A stretch of 64,000 nucleotides of DNA from Prostheceraeus crozeri (Eukaryota > Platyhelminthes > Polycladida > Euryleptidae), in assembly GCA_907163375.1 (NCBI GenBank), contig CAJQUW010009053.1, positions 12,501 through 76,500 on the forward strand, read 5' to 3'. Below are positions 10,590-19,251 of this stretch, piece by piece. Positions within the stretch are counted from its first letter, which is position 1; each line of letters starts with the position of its first letter. The translations under genes were made by a program, and so were the position numbers. Below the pieces are notes generated by a model. It was not told the origin of the DNA. It did no database searches and saw nothing but the letters and a program-made list of their open reading frames with translations.

Positions 10590-11072
10590 ATGTCGCAACC
10601 GAAAAGTAATAATAATAAAACTGTTGAATTAAAATTACGTAATATTGTTGACAAAAATACCCCTAAAACTATTACGATTAACAAAAAAAAGTATTACATA
10701 AGTAAACCAATGATAGAGAATATTCAATTACGAGAAGAAAAGAATGGCGGGATTCTCCCATTAATTCCCCTAATAATAGGTGGCATAGCAGCTGCAGGAA
10801 GTGTTGCAGATGGGACAGCTGGTATTGTCCAAGCAGTAAATAAAAATAAATCAGAGAAGGCAGCATTAGAAGAACAAAAACTTCATAATAGAGAGGTAGA
10901 GAAAGTTGCTAGGGGTGAAGGAATAGTAGATAATTTTATTAGTAAATTAAAATTAGTTGATGAAGGAAAACGAGTTCTTAAAAATATTCTCCACAATGTT
11001 GATGATTTAATTGAAATTAAAGAAACTAAAGATGGTTCTGGAATATATCTAAGTCCTAGTATGATTCGGTAA
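10590..11072 (+). CDS. Small virion-type protein with hydrophobic Gly/Ala segment
   Basis: This 160-residue protein looks whole. A basic N-terminal 45 residues is followed by a hydrophobic segment at about 51-72 (ILPLIPLIIGGIAAAGSVAD) and a charged helical region. The design of a short hydrophobic Pro/Gly/Ala segment resembles the GGFLPLLAPIIMAAAGPALG segment of the core-protein remnant of element B at 41.4-41.8 kb, so it may be the element A counterpart of the pX/core type. That equivalence is inferred. A GGACC-TTT-GGTCC hairpin lies just past the stop (11081-11093). The start follows TTATTAAAA. Confidence 0.5.
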   Translation: MSQPKSNNNKTVELKLRNIVDKNTPKTITINKKKYYISKPMIENIQLREEKNGGILPLIPLIIGGIAAAGSVADGTAGIVQAVNKNKSEKAALEEQKLHNREVEKVARGEGIVDNFISKLKLVDEGKRVLKNILHNVDDLIEIKETKDGSGIYLSPSMIR

Positions 11073-11124
11073 TAACCTCAGGACCTTTGGTCCATAAGGT
11101 AAAACATTTATTTTATCTTTTAAA

Positions 11125-11580
11125 ATGAATTCTAAAAATTCCGAAAATTTAATTAAATTAAAAATTTCTAATTTAGATTTATTGAATTATCTATTAAACA
11201 AAAATAAAAACTCAAATTGTCAGCATATTGGTGGTGACATACAAAAAGCATTAGAAAACTTTCCTTGATTTATTTGGAGTAAATATTCGAAAGAAAAACA
11301 TCTTCCTGGTCATTCATATACTGGTCCAGGAACTCGATTAGATATAAGACTAGATGAGAATAATAATCCGAAACCAGGTGAAGAACCAATAAATAGAGTA
11401 GATGCCGCCGCTTATAGACATGATTTAGCTTATCGAAATCATGATCTAAGTTCTCGACATGCAGCTGATAAGAAGATGATACAAGAATTAGATAATATTC
11501 AAAATCCTACATTTAGAGAAAAAATTGAAAGAAATTTTGTTAAGAAAGCTTTACAAGCTAAAATACTATTCGGTCAGGGT
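11125..11580 (+). pseudogene. Phospholipase A2-like (parvovirus VP1u-type) segment, broken
   Basis: The region encodes LPGHSYTGPGTRLDIRL, a calcium-loop-like YxGPGT, followed by AAAYRHDLAYRNHD with the HDxxY active-site pattern and an ADKKMIQEL helix. Together these are the signature of the secreted-PLA2-like domain of parvovirus VP1 and of some Polinton-type elements, where it helps the particle cross membranes. The segment looks broken about once. It runs in the same open frame into the integrase region, which is unusual and could be a fusion or the result of decay. The leader TCTTTTAAA precedes its ATG. Confidence 0.75.
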
Positions 11581-12415
11581 TTAAATGAAACGACAGCTAA
11601 GCTGTCTGAGAGCAACGCTCGAACCTACGCGTCTGAAATTCATAGGGAATACAGAAAGCCGAAATATTTATTGAAAGTAAAAGTATTTAATAAAGATGAT
11701 ATTTGGAGTGCTGATCTTATTCATATGCCGAATGAAAGGGACTACAAATACGCATTGACCGCTATAGATTTATATACACGATACGCTTGGGTAAAGCCTT
11801 TAAAAAATAAAAGTGGTCTGTCAGTTAAATATGCGTTTGAAGAAATCTTTAAAGAAAGTAAGAGAAAGCCAAAAAAATTGTTTGTTGATAAAGGGTCGGA
11901 ATTTTATAACAGAAACGTTCAGCCACTATTTGAAACTGTTTATTCAACTGAAAATGCAGGGAAGGCCGTAGTGATAGAAAGATTCAATCGGACGTTAAAA
12001 AATTAATTATTCAAGAAATTTGCTGAGCAAAGAAATCAGAAATGGTTGAAGATATTACCAGGAATTGTAGAAGAGTACAATAATAAAGTTCATTCTGGTA
12101 TTGAAGAAACTCCAAAGAATGCTTCTGTCGACCCTGATTTGATAAGAAAAAAAATATCCGAGAATAATAATTTGAATGAGAGTAATCCGAATTTGCAGAA
12201 ACTTAAGCCGAAATTTAAAATTGGAGATAGAGTTAGAATATTTAAGTATAAGAATAAATTTGAAAAAAGGCTTCGTCGGATACTGGACTAAAGAAATATT
12301 TGAAATTTGTAAAATAAAACAAACTTATCCGATTACTTATGAAATTAAAGATTTAGATAATGAGGATATCAGAGGCCGTTTTTATCAAAATGAATTACAA
12401 CGAACTGATTTTTAA
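11581..12415 (+). pseudogene. rve-type (retrovirus-like) integrase of element A, broken
   Basis: The three catalytic acidic positions of the DDE/rve fold are visible in order: IWSADLIHM near 11705, LFVDKGSEFYN near 11885 and VIERFNRTLKN near 11975. They are followed by the YNNKVHSGIEETP helix and a C-terminal SH3-like block (KIGDRVRIFKYK; GYWTKEIFEI; GRFYQNELQ). This enzyme inserts Polinton DNA into the host genome. No chromodomain is seen, in contrast to element B. It looks broken, about two breaks. A GACAGC-TAA-GCTGTC hairpin at 11592 lies in its first part. Confidence 0.88.
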
Positions 12416-12436
12416 TTATCATTATTATTATTATTA

Positions 12437-12461
12437 GGCGTAGCCATAGAACCTACGGTTC
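12437..12461. repeat. Convergent intergenic hairpins GGC-GTA-GCC and GAACC-TAC-GGTTC
   Basis: Two adjacent 3-base-loop hairpins lie between the ends of the convergent integrase and protease genes, next to an ATT trinucleotide run. They belong to the element A hairpin class. Confidence 0.85.
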
Positions 12462-12944
12462 GTTCAATTCTAACATAATATCAAGAAATGGCACTCCTTC
12501 TTGCAATTTAAATAAAATATAAAGACATAATTGACCACAATAAGTAGTTCCCGGTTTTTGAATTTGAAACGTATTATAAATTCCATTGCCAAGTATTTCT
12601 CTTACTTCATTCGTAGGTGGAAGTCCGTATGAGTCGAACCAATAGTTCTCAGCCTCCGGGCGGTCAAAATAATAATTAGAACAGTTTATATTTCTTTGTC
12701 CTGCTGACCAATGTACACCTTTTTCATCTGACGTATGAAGATTTGTTATGAAATTTATAGCTATTGATGGAACTTTGTTCCGGGAACTGAAGGTTCCTGT
12801 TGGCTAATTTTTTAGGAATTGTAATTCGACTCTCATTAGAACATGAAAATTCTTTATTCCTAATCGATTAGCGATTTTCTTTAGGTCGAAATTCGTTGTC
12901 GTTTGTGTTCCATATAATTTCAAAAACTCATTTATGTTGCTCAT
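12453..12944 (-). pseudogene. Adenain-like cysteine protease, broken
   Basis: On the minus strand the sequence from 12944 encodes MSNINEFLKLYG and NFDLKKIANRLGIKNFHVLM, the typical N-terminal helix region. Further on come GVHWSAG with the catalytic His, WFDSYGLPP with the acidic residue and TYCGQLCLYILF with the catalytic Cys. This is the adenovirus-type maturation protease found in Polintons, which cleaves capsid precursors. It looks broken about once or twice. The start lies just after TATTATAAA. Hairpins GGAAC-TTT-GTTCC and GGAACTGAAGGTTCC at 12769-12797 lie between the N-terminal and catalytic parts. Confidence 0.85.
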
Positions 12945-12991
12945 TTTATAATAAAAAAATTTCTTAAAGGACCACTAGAAGTCAGAAGGGA

Positions 12992-13092
12992 GGGGGTATT
13001 GATTTAAAACTGTTCTCTAATGATGTCTTTCCTTACTACTTGGGGGGTATTGATTTAAGACTGTTCTCTAATGATGTCTTTCCTTACTACTT
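12992..13092. repeat. Tandem duplication, 50-bp unit x2
   Basis: Two nearly identical units beginning GGGGGTATTGATTTAA and ending CCTTACTACTT lie head to tail, with about one substitution. They lie between the protease gene and a second protease-like N-terminus. Confidence 0.9.
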
Positions 13093-13120
13093 ATTCGATT
13101 TTGAAATGATTTAATTTAGA

Positions 13121-13309
13121 TTAAATTAAAACGTTACATTGTTGCATTGTATTAGTAGAGTTAGTGTTTCGCACATCTTTTATCAATAGTAATTCATTAC
13201 TCATCAATATGTGAAAATTCTTTATTCCCAATTGCTTAGCAATCTCATTTAAATCGAAATTCGTAGTTTGTTTGCCGTATATTTTTTGGAAGTCTCTAAT
13301 GTTTCTCAT
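13121..13309 (-). pseudogene. Second adenain N-terminus-like fragment
   Basis: From 13309 downward it reads MRNIRDFQKIYGKQTTNFDL and EIAKQLGIKNFHILM, about 60-70% identical to the N-terminal part of the protease at 12944. The catalytic part is not present. It also keeps the A-tract leader (CTATAAAA before ATG). It may be a partial tandem duplication or the remnant of a second related element. It marks the last element A-like coding sequence I can see. Confidence 0.65.
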
Positions 13310-13441
13310 TTTTATAGAAGATAAAATGTTTCTATTATATTCCCGTAAATGAGAAATTAAAAACAACACATGGATATTTCAATTTGGTTACATCCACTTT
13401 GCATACATTCAATTTGGATACATTGAAATACATGTAAATTT

Positions 13442-13809
13442 GTCCACGGGTGGACAAGGTTTCATTGGTTGAAACACTCTATTGTATTTACATGTGCAAG
13501 AGGAAATAACATTGCATATAAAACAGGAAATAGCATTGCATATAAAACAGACAGATACAAGTTTTCTAAACAATGGGATTTCTGTCCACGGGTGGACAAG
13601 GTTTCATTGGTTGAAACACTCTATTGTATTTACATGTGCAAGAGGAAATAACATTGCATATAAAACAGGAAATAGCATTGCATATAAAACAGACAGATAC
13701 AAGTTTTCTAAACAATGGGATTTCTGTCCACGGGTGGACAAGGTTTCATTGGTTGAAACACTCTATTGTATTTACATGTGCAACAGGAAATAACATTGCA
13801 TATAAAACA
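13442..13809. repeat. 142-bp tandem repeat, about 2.6 copies
   Basis: Units start at 13442, 13584 and 13726. Each begins with the near-palindrome GTCCACGGGTGGAC and contains a 22-bp sub-repeat (CATTGCATATAAAACAG) twice. Copies are almost identical. The short ORFs across it are by-products of the repeat. It separates the AT-rich element A from element B. Confidence 0.95.
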
Positions 13810-13829
13810 GAGGGGTTTCAAGAATGATA

Positions 13830-14146
13830 AATTTTCTTCACAGCGCGTCTAATATTAACGCGTTGATTTGATTAGTTGAATGGCGCAGTATTTTAGCTGA
13901 ATGGCGCACCATTATTCAAGAGAATATAATGAAATGGCATAGGTCTAACATTGAAAATAAAGTGTCTTGCGGCCGTATCGCAATAACAATAGCGGAGTTT
14001 AACATCCAAATTCCATTGAATATGTCAGCGCGGTATTATCGCTAAATGACGCACCATTGTTTGGGAGAAGAATGGAATCATTTGGAATGACACATAATTG
14101 CTTTACACAATGAAGTCAATCTTCCGATAACGTTAGGTCGTGACTT
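13830..14146. other. No gene seen; short GGCGCACCATT-type repeats
   Basis: No supported ORF. The phrases TGAATGGCGCAGTAT, TGAATGGCGCACCATT and AAATGACGCACCATT recur with variations, so this may be a degenerate terminal or subterminal region of element B. Confidence 0.5.
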
Positions 14147-14593
14147 TTAAAGTACAAGAGAAACAGACACCCTACAAAGCATAGGAAAATTGTCTGCTAA
14201 TTTACCTAATCTCATTGCAAATGAAACTTCGGTGCGTGAATAATTGATATGATTTTGCTTCAAGAGACTATAAAAATAAGACTTGTCATTATCACAAACA
14301 GAGAGCAGATAGTGCTTACCGATAAAAATTTTACACATAACACTGAGTGAATTGTTTCTTTTTTCATGCAACAAGAATTTGTGTAAGTTTACAATTGTAT
14401 TATTCTCTCCACCATTTGGCTCTATGAAATCACTCAAAGTATCTGTAAATTCATGCCTCTCCAATTCCTCCCGTAATTTTTTCATCCTCCCTGGCAACGA
14501 TTGTTTTCTTCTATCTTCAAATTGATCTTGTCTCATTTTGAGAAATATATGACGAGAGCGTTTTGACACAACCTTCACTGACAAGAAACACAC
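14147..14593 (-). CDS. Unknown small protein of element B left end
   Basis: This 148-residue ORF is not recognised. It starts with a basic, helix-prone segment (RRKQSLPGRMKKLREELERH), followed by a mixed region with conserved-looking Cys and aromatic residues (VMCKIFIGKHYLLSVC; SYFYSLLKQNHINYSRTEV). A plausible start is the second Met at residue 20. It lies divergently from the integrase, separated by a repeat region. A DNA-binding role would fit the basic N-terminus but is not shown. Confidence 0.35.
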   Translation of the reverse strand: MCFLSVKVVSKRSRHIFLKMRQDQFEDRRKQSLPGRMKKLREELERHEFTDTLSDFIEPNGGENNTIVNLHKFLLHEKRNNSLSVMCKIFIGKHYLLSVCDNDKSYFYSLLKQNHINYSRTEVSFAMRLGKLADNFPMLCRVSVSLVL

Positions 14594-14892
14594 TTAAATT
14601 AAATAAGTCTTCAGCACAATTGTTTGAAATAGCCATATCGATTATTGTTGTTGTGTATTGTTTCACGGCATTGCAGCCGGAGTAGGATTTGCTGGTTATA
14701 TATTCCACGTTTTACAAATCTCTAAGTGGGTGCAGCATCTGTTTGTTCTTTCATACATTGTTTCCTTTCAAATGTTTGAGTGGGAAGTCACAGCTCTTTA
14801 CACTGAAATGCCTTTTCTTCATAAATGCGAGAAGCAGATGTTCTCTACAATTGAGTGTTTATCTGAGTGCAAAGCAGTAGATAAATTGTAAG

Positions 14893-15290
14893 AACGCCAG
14901 GAACGGTCATGATTTAAGCGAGAAAATTGTAATTCTCAAATTTCAGATTCTTAACTTTTCTGATTTTTTCGGTGTCCTGGAACGGTCATGATTTTAAGGG
15001 CGGGTGAAAATTGTAATTCTCAAATTTGAGATTTTGAAAAATTTGATAATTGGGTATTTTTAAAAACGCCCAAATTTGTGAATTTAGGTCTTCATAACCT
15101 GAAAAAGGGTTCAAATTCATGAATTTATGTCGTTTTTAAAAAGTACCATTTTTGAAAAAATGGTACTTTTTGAATGGACTAAATTCATGTATTTAGGTCT
15201 TAAAAACCTGAAAAAGGGTTCAAATTCATGAATTTATGTCGTTTTTAAAGATACTATTTTTTGAATTTTATGGTGTCCTGGAACGGTCTT
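14893..15290. repeat. Degenerate direct repeats and a hairpin upstream of the integrase
   Basis: GGTGTCCTGGAACGGTC occurs near 14972 and 15270, with a shorter GGAACGGTCATGATTT near 14898. A block of about 60 bp containing CCTGAAAAAGGGTTCAAATT occurs near 15080 and 15198. Between the copies, AAAGTACCATTTTT and its inverse AAAAATGGTACTTT (about 15140-15170) form a perfect hairpin. No coding sequence is supported here before the integrase. Confidence 0.8.
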
Positions 15291-15346
15291 TTGCCCATTA
15301 CTATGCTGCAGTTGTTGTAAATGTAGAAAGGCAAGAAAACAAAAAG

Positions 15347-16435
15347 ATGAGACGGAGGAAAAAGAGTCAGTCGTCATCGACTGAACGTTTGAAGTCAATC
15401 TATTATGATGTAAAACATCCGGCAGGATTTGCATCTATCAAGAAATTATCAAAAGCGAGTGGTCTTCCACAATCACAAGTGAAACGATGTATAAAGGGTC
15501 AGGCTACCTATACACTCAACAAACAAGCGAAAAAGAAGTACCGCACCCGCCATTATATTGTTCATGACATCGATGAACAGTGGCAAGCAGATTTGTGTGA
15601 TGTTGCCTCCATTTCAAAACATAACTCGGGCAATAATTTTATTTTAACCATCATTGATATTTTCTCGCGTTATGCGTGGGCTCAACCTTTAAAAACTAAA
15701 GAAGGGAAAGGAGTAGCAAAAGCATTCCAAACAATTTTTCGAGAAGGTCGCATTCCAAAAAGAATTCAGAGTGATCAAGGAAAAGAGCTTGAAAATTAGC
15801 ATGTGAGAAGATTATTTGAGAGGCATGACATTGAGTTGTTTAGTGTAAAGAGTGCCTATAAAGCTGCACTCGTTGAACGTTTTAATCGCACATTAAAAAA
15901 TCGCTTGTGGCGACATTTTACTGCCAACTTGACACAAAATTGGACAAAGGTTCTACAAGATACACCCCATGCCTACAATCACTCTATCCATCGTTCTATT
16001 GGACTCAGACCAGTAGATGTAAATGCTGACAATGTAGATAAAGTGCGCGAATCATTCCAACGTAAATGCACTCATGTGAAAAGTGATGTGAAAATTGGTG
16101 ACAAAGTTCGTATCTCAAAAGTGAAGAGTGTTTTTGCTAAAGGGTACCTTTTGAATTGGACAGAGGAGGTATTTACAGTATCAAGGATTGATCAAAAAGA
16201 CTCTCCCACCACCTACAAGCTGAAAGATTACGATAATCAAGAAATTGAGGGTAGCTTTTACCGCGATGAGATTGAGGTAGTCACTGAAAGTGAAACATAT
16301 TTGGTAGAGAAAATCATTCGATGTAAAAAACGCCAAGGTGAAGAATGGTGTCTTGTTAAATGGACTGGTTATCCTTCAAGTATAAACTCTTGGATGCGTC
16401 GTCCCGACATCTTTCATCTAAGTGATCGACAGTGA
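15347..16435 (+). pseudogene. rve integrase with C-terminal chromodomain, element B, broken
   Basis: The predicted start at 15347 gives a basic N-terminus (MRRRKKSQSS). The catalytic pattern follows: QWQADLCDV, RIQSDQGKEL and ALVERFNRTLKN. Then come an SH3-like segment (KIGDKVRISKVKS; NWTEEVFTV; GSFYRDEIE) and a chromodomain (YLVEKIIRCKKRQGEEWCLV; KWTGYPSSINSW). Polinton integrases are known to carry chromodomains, which are thought to steer integration to marked chromatin. It looks broken about once. It heads the plus-strand block of virion genes. Compared with the element A enzyme it has an added chromodomain. Confidence 0.9.
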
Positions 16436-16476
16436 TTCATGCAAAGTTGTAACTAACAATGTTTAGGGTTTGAGCT

Positions 16477-16932
16477 ATGAATCCAACTGCCTCATTTTAT
16501 TCACGACCCTCCTATGTAAGTAGTGGAGGACAAATTTACAGCGGCGCTCGCCGCCAACGTGGAGGTAGCATACTTGGTGCACTGAAATCTGTTGTAGCAC
16601 CTCTCATATCCAATGTCGGAAGATCTTTAAAACGAAATGTTTTAAGTAATGCCGTTGGCTTTGCTGGTGATGTTGCTAGTGATCTTTCCAGCGGTGGAAG
16701 ATTTAAGAGCAGTTTGTTGAATCGTGGGAAGGAACGCGGTTTAAAAACATTGAAGCAGACCTTTGCTGGTGTTACTCAAGAAAAGAAATCGCCTAAACGA
16801 ATGAATAAAGGAAGAAGGAAACATCGCGGAGCTGGTAAGGTGCGATCTTCAGTCAAAAGGCATTCACGCAAACGTCGCAGAGGCTCTAATCATTCATCAG
16901 GCGCTAAACGACGACGCTGCCATAACTTCTAA
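16477..16932 (+). CDS. Basic virion/core protein (pX-like candidate)
   Basis: This 151-residue protein looks whole. An N-terminal Tyr/Gly/Ser region is followed by an amphipathic hydrophobic stretch at about 30-65 (GGSILGALKSVVAPLISNVG) and a C-terminal 45 residues extremely rich in Lys/Arg/His (KRHSRKRRRGS; AKRRRCHNF). This is the look of adenovirus pX/pVII-like proteins that condense DNA or act on membranes. It sits between integrase and capsid genes, as expected for a virion component. The C-terminus probably also acts as a nuclear localisation signal. The family assignment is by composition and position only. Confidence 0.6.
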   Translation: MNPTASFYSRPSYVSSGGQIYSGARRQRGGSILGALKSVVAPLISNVGRSLKRNVLSNAVGFAGDVASDLSSGGRFKSSLLNRGKERGLKTLKQTFAGVTQEKKSPKRMNKGRRKHRGAGKVRSSVKRHSRKRRRGSNHSSGAKRRRCHNF

Positions 16933-16960
16933 TCATGGAGTGTAAAACTTCCGGTTTTGT

Positions 16961-18211
16961 TTGTTTGATCAACAAGCCATACAGACAGATATTCTTAGTT
17001 CAAGTATTGTAGATTATCATCCTCGAACAGCTGAGAATGCTGGCCCCATTGAATTTGTTATTCCTGGTGGTAGTGATGAGTACATAGATTTGAGTTATGC
17101 GATGGTTGATTTGAGGTTTAGAATTCAGCAAGCAGATGGAACTGCTATTGACGATACACATCAAGTTGGACTGAACAATTTACCATTGACTACATTACTT
17201 CGCGATGTTTCTCTAACGATTGGAGAGCAGCAGGTGGAAGGTGGTCAAAGCGATTATCCCTATAAATCATATTTCAATCATGTATCACAGTTTCATCCAG
17301 CAGCACAAAAAAGTCATATGGAAGCCATGGGATGGTACAGAGATGAAGCAGGAAAATTTGATGCTGAAACAAACAGTGGCTTTGTAAAGCGATCTGCTAT
17401 GATTAAAGATAGTAAAGTATGTCAGCTATATGGTCCGCTGAATTTAGACTTCTTTAGACAGTCAAAGTTTTTACTCTGTAATACCAGCATGCAACTCAAG
17501 CTGACATTGAATAAGCCTGAATTTGCGCTGAATGCATTTGCTAAAGTTGACAATTTTAGAATTCATGTGGAAGATATTGCACTTTACATTCGTCGAGTAG
17601 TACCGAATCCAAGTGTCATTAGAGGGCATGCTGAAGGTCTTAACCGCCAAAATGCCATTTACCCCATTTAGCATACAAAGCTTCTCACCTTTACAATTCC
17701 GAAAGATCAAAAGAGTTTCATGAAAGATGGCCTCTTTCCATCGGAAGCACCGAAGCTCCTCATGGTTGCAATGGTTGAAAATGATGCATTTAATGGTAAT
17801 ATAAAGAAGAATCCTTTCAATTTAAAACACAATCAGTTAAGTGAAATTGCTTTACGTGTAAATGGTGTGAGTCATCCTGGTCCACCCTACAAACCAGATT
17901 TTGCTTCGGATCAGTTTGTGCGCAGTTATGTTGGTTTTATGGATGTCTTTGGCTTTTACAATACGGATGACACCAACGGACTGACTATGAAAGAGTTTAA
18001 GAGTGGATATACTATTTATGCATTTGATTTGACTGCTGACAGCGATATTAGTGCACCCTATCGTCAAGCGAACGTGCCTCATAATATTCGTTTGGATTTG
18101 ACGTTCAAAAAAACACTACCTGAGACGATCAATGTATTAATTTATGCAGTCTTCGATTCAAATATTGAAATAACTAAGTATCGTGACGTGATTCTTCAAT
18201 ATAATCGTTAA
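16961..18211 (+). pseudogene. Capsid protein (F54H12.2-like), broken
   Basis: The region encodes DYHPRTAENAGPIEFVIPGG then SDEYIDLSYAMVDLRFRI, the hallmark opening of the F54H12.2-like proteins carried by animal Polintons and regarded as a jelly-roll capsid type. It continues to a C-terminal FDLTADSDISAP near 18030, comparable with FDLSAQSED in the element A capsid protein. It looks broken about once. Its stop codon shares a base with the ATG of the adenain gene, so the two were tightly coupled. Confidence 0.78.
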
Positions 18212-18672
18212 TGAGTTGGTTGACTGCTAACGATATTAAAACTAAAGTACAGCGTAATGCAGACGAAGCGACGTTGAAAGCTTTCGATAATGTCTATTCG
18301 CTCGATACCTTACCACCTGCAGTAAATCACTATCCCATCTTTATTTTGCTAAACACTCATTCGCAGAATTTAGGTGGTGAGCATTGGAAAGCGATCTTTA
18401 TTGGAGAAGACCGACGTGGTGAACTATTTGACTCTCCTGCTCAACCTCCAAATATACCAACACAGCAGTGGTTGAGAAAACATACGCGTCAATATCAGCG
18501 AAATGAACGCATACTACAACATCCACTTTCATCAACGTGTGGTGCTTTTGTACTGTACTTCATCTTAAAACGTTTACATGTATCTCGATTTGTATCTGTT
18601 ATTCAAAACTTTTCATGTAATCCATCCTCTAATGAAAAAATGATTTGTAAGTTCTATCATGATTTGAAATAA
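18211..18672 (+). CDS. Adenain-like maturation protease of element B
   Basis: This 153-residue ORF looks whole. It contains LNTHSQNLGGEHWKAIFIG with the catalytic His, ELFDSPAQPP with the acidic residue, and LQHPLSSTCGAFVLYFILKR with the Cys in the CGAF motif, in the order of adenovirus protease. It should cleave capsid precursors. The start overlaps the end of the capsid gene (TAATG). It is shorter than adenovirus protease (about 200 residues) and lacks the long N-terminal helical part seen in the element A version. Its stop codon lies within an AATAAA signal. Confidence 0.85.
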   Translation: MSWLTANDIKTKVQRNADEATLKAFDNVYSLDTLPPAVNHYPIFILLNTHSQNLGGEHWKAIFIGEDRRGELFDSPAQPPNIPTQQWLRKHTRQYQRNERILQHPLSSTCGAFVLYFILKRLHVSRFVSVIQNFSCNPSSNEKMICKFYHDLK

Positions 18673-18703
18673 AAACATCATGTTGGAAAAATTGTTTTTT
18701 ATT
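18668..18703. terminator. Facing polyadenylation signals between convergent genes
   Basis: AATAAA at 18668-18673 on the plus strand overlaps the adenain stop codon. AATAAA on the minus strand at 18698-18703 overlaps the stop of the TBP-like gene. The two genes converge with only about 26 bp between their ends. Confidence 0.8.
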
Positions 18704-19217
18704 TTACAATCCGCTGGGTACGTACATACTCGATGAGATAGTCTAGGATCACATTTGCTTGCACATGAGATTTTAGTCCAGTAATGATCACTTTACTATT
18801 ATGAAAGATTGCAACATGCACAGGTAACCAACAACTAATGAGAGCTGCAGGAAAAAGTTCGGGTTCAAAACACAAATTGTAACTGCTGGTACGAATCTTC
18901 AAAAATGATGCACTTTCACTCAATTGAGTAGAGATCACCATATTGTCCACTGTCAGATTCGACATCACACACCTCTCCCTATTCCATATCCGACGTAGTA
19001 GTCTCTGTAGCTCTAAGCGCATTGACTGCGCCGATGAATGAGAAAGGGCGCCGAGAATCTGTACAGTCCCATTTGGGAAGAGTTGAAGATTCCGTGAATT
19101 GTTCATCTTTACCACTAACATTTGAGGACGGTGTTGGTGTAATGTTGTGAGATCGATTTTGGTGTAGAGTCTGAAGCGACGGAGAATGTTGACGATGGTG
19201 TAGCGATGGCGCTTCAT
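18699..19217 (-). CDS. TATA-binding-protein-like protein
   Basis: Starting at the ATG at 19217 (chosen because a TATAAAAGG box lies 35-45 bp upstream), the protein has about 172 residues with two TBP-type half repeats. The first reads NLQLFPNGTVQILGALSHSS. The second begins LTVDNMVISTQL and contains the diagnostic FEPELFPAALIS, then VAIFHNSKVIITGLKSH, equivalent to YEPELFPGLIYR and LIFVSGKVVLTGAK of eukaryotic TBP. The repeats are diverged, so it is a viral-type TBP homologue and not a captured copy of the host gene. It could redirect RNA polymerase II to the element's own TATA boxes. It lies convergent to the protease gene. Confidence 0.75.
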   Translation of the reverse strand: MKRHRYTIVNILRRFRLYTKIDLTTLHQHRPQMLVVKMNNSRNLQLFPNGTVQILGALSHSSAQSMRLELQRLLRRIWNRERCVMSNLTVDNMVISTQLSESASFLKIRTSSYNLCFEPELFPAALISCWLPVHVAIFHNSKVIITGLKSHVQANVILDYLIEYVRTQRIVK

Positions 19218-19251
19218 GATGAAAAAATGAGTAAATTGAGCGATGTACCTT

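Larger units (their letters stand above)
1..13370. mobile_element. Polinton-like element A (fossil, left end outside window)
   Basis: This AT-rich stretch carries the Polinton core: a packaging ATPase, protein-primed DNA polymerase B, a capsid protein, an rve integrase and an adenain-like cysteine protease, plus fibre-like and small virion-type proteins. Genes are densely packed on both strands without introns. The left end lies outside the window. No right terminal inverted repeat could be identified, so the right limit near 13.4 kb is a guess based on the last element-like coding segment and the tandem repeats that follow. Several genes are broken, perhaps ten breaks in all. It differs clearly in composition from element B next to it. 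Confidence 0.85.

Noticed and set aside
13469-13827. Overlapping repetitive ORFs (MYLHVQEEITLHIKQ)
   Set aside because: They are by-products of the 142-bp tandem repeat, and their codons repeat with it.
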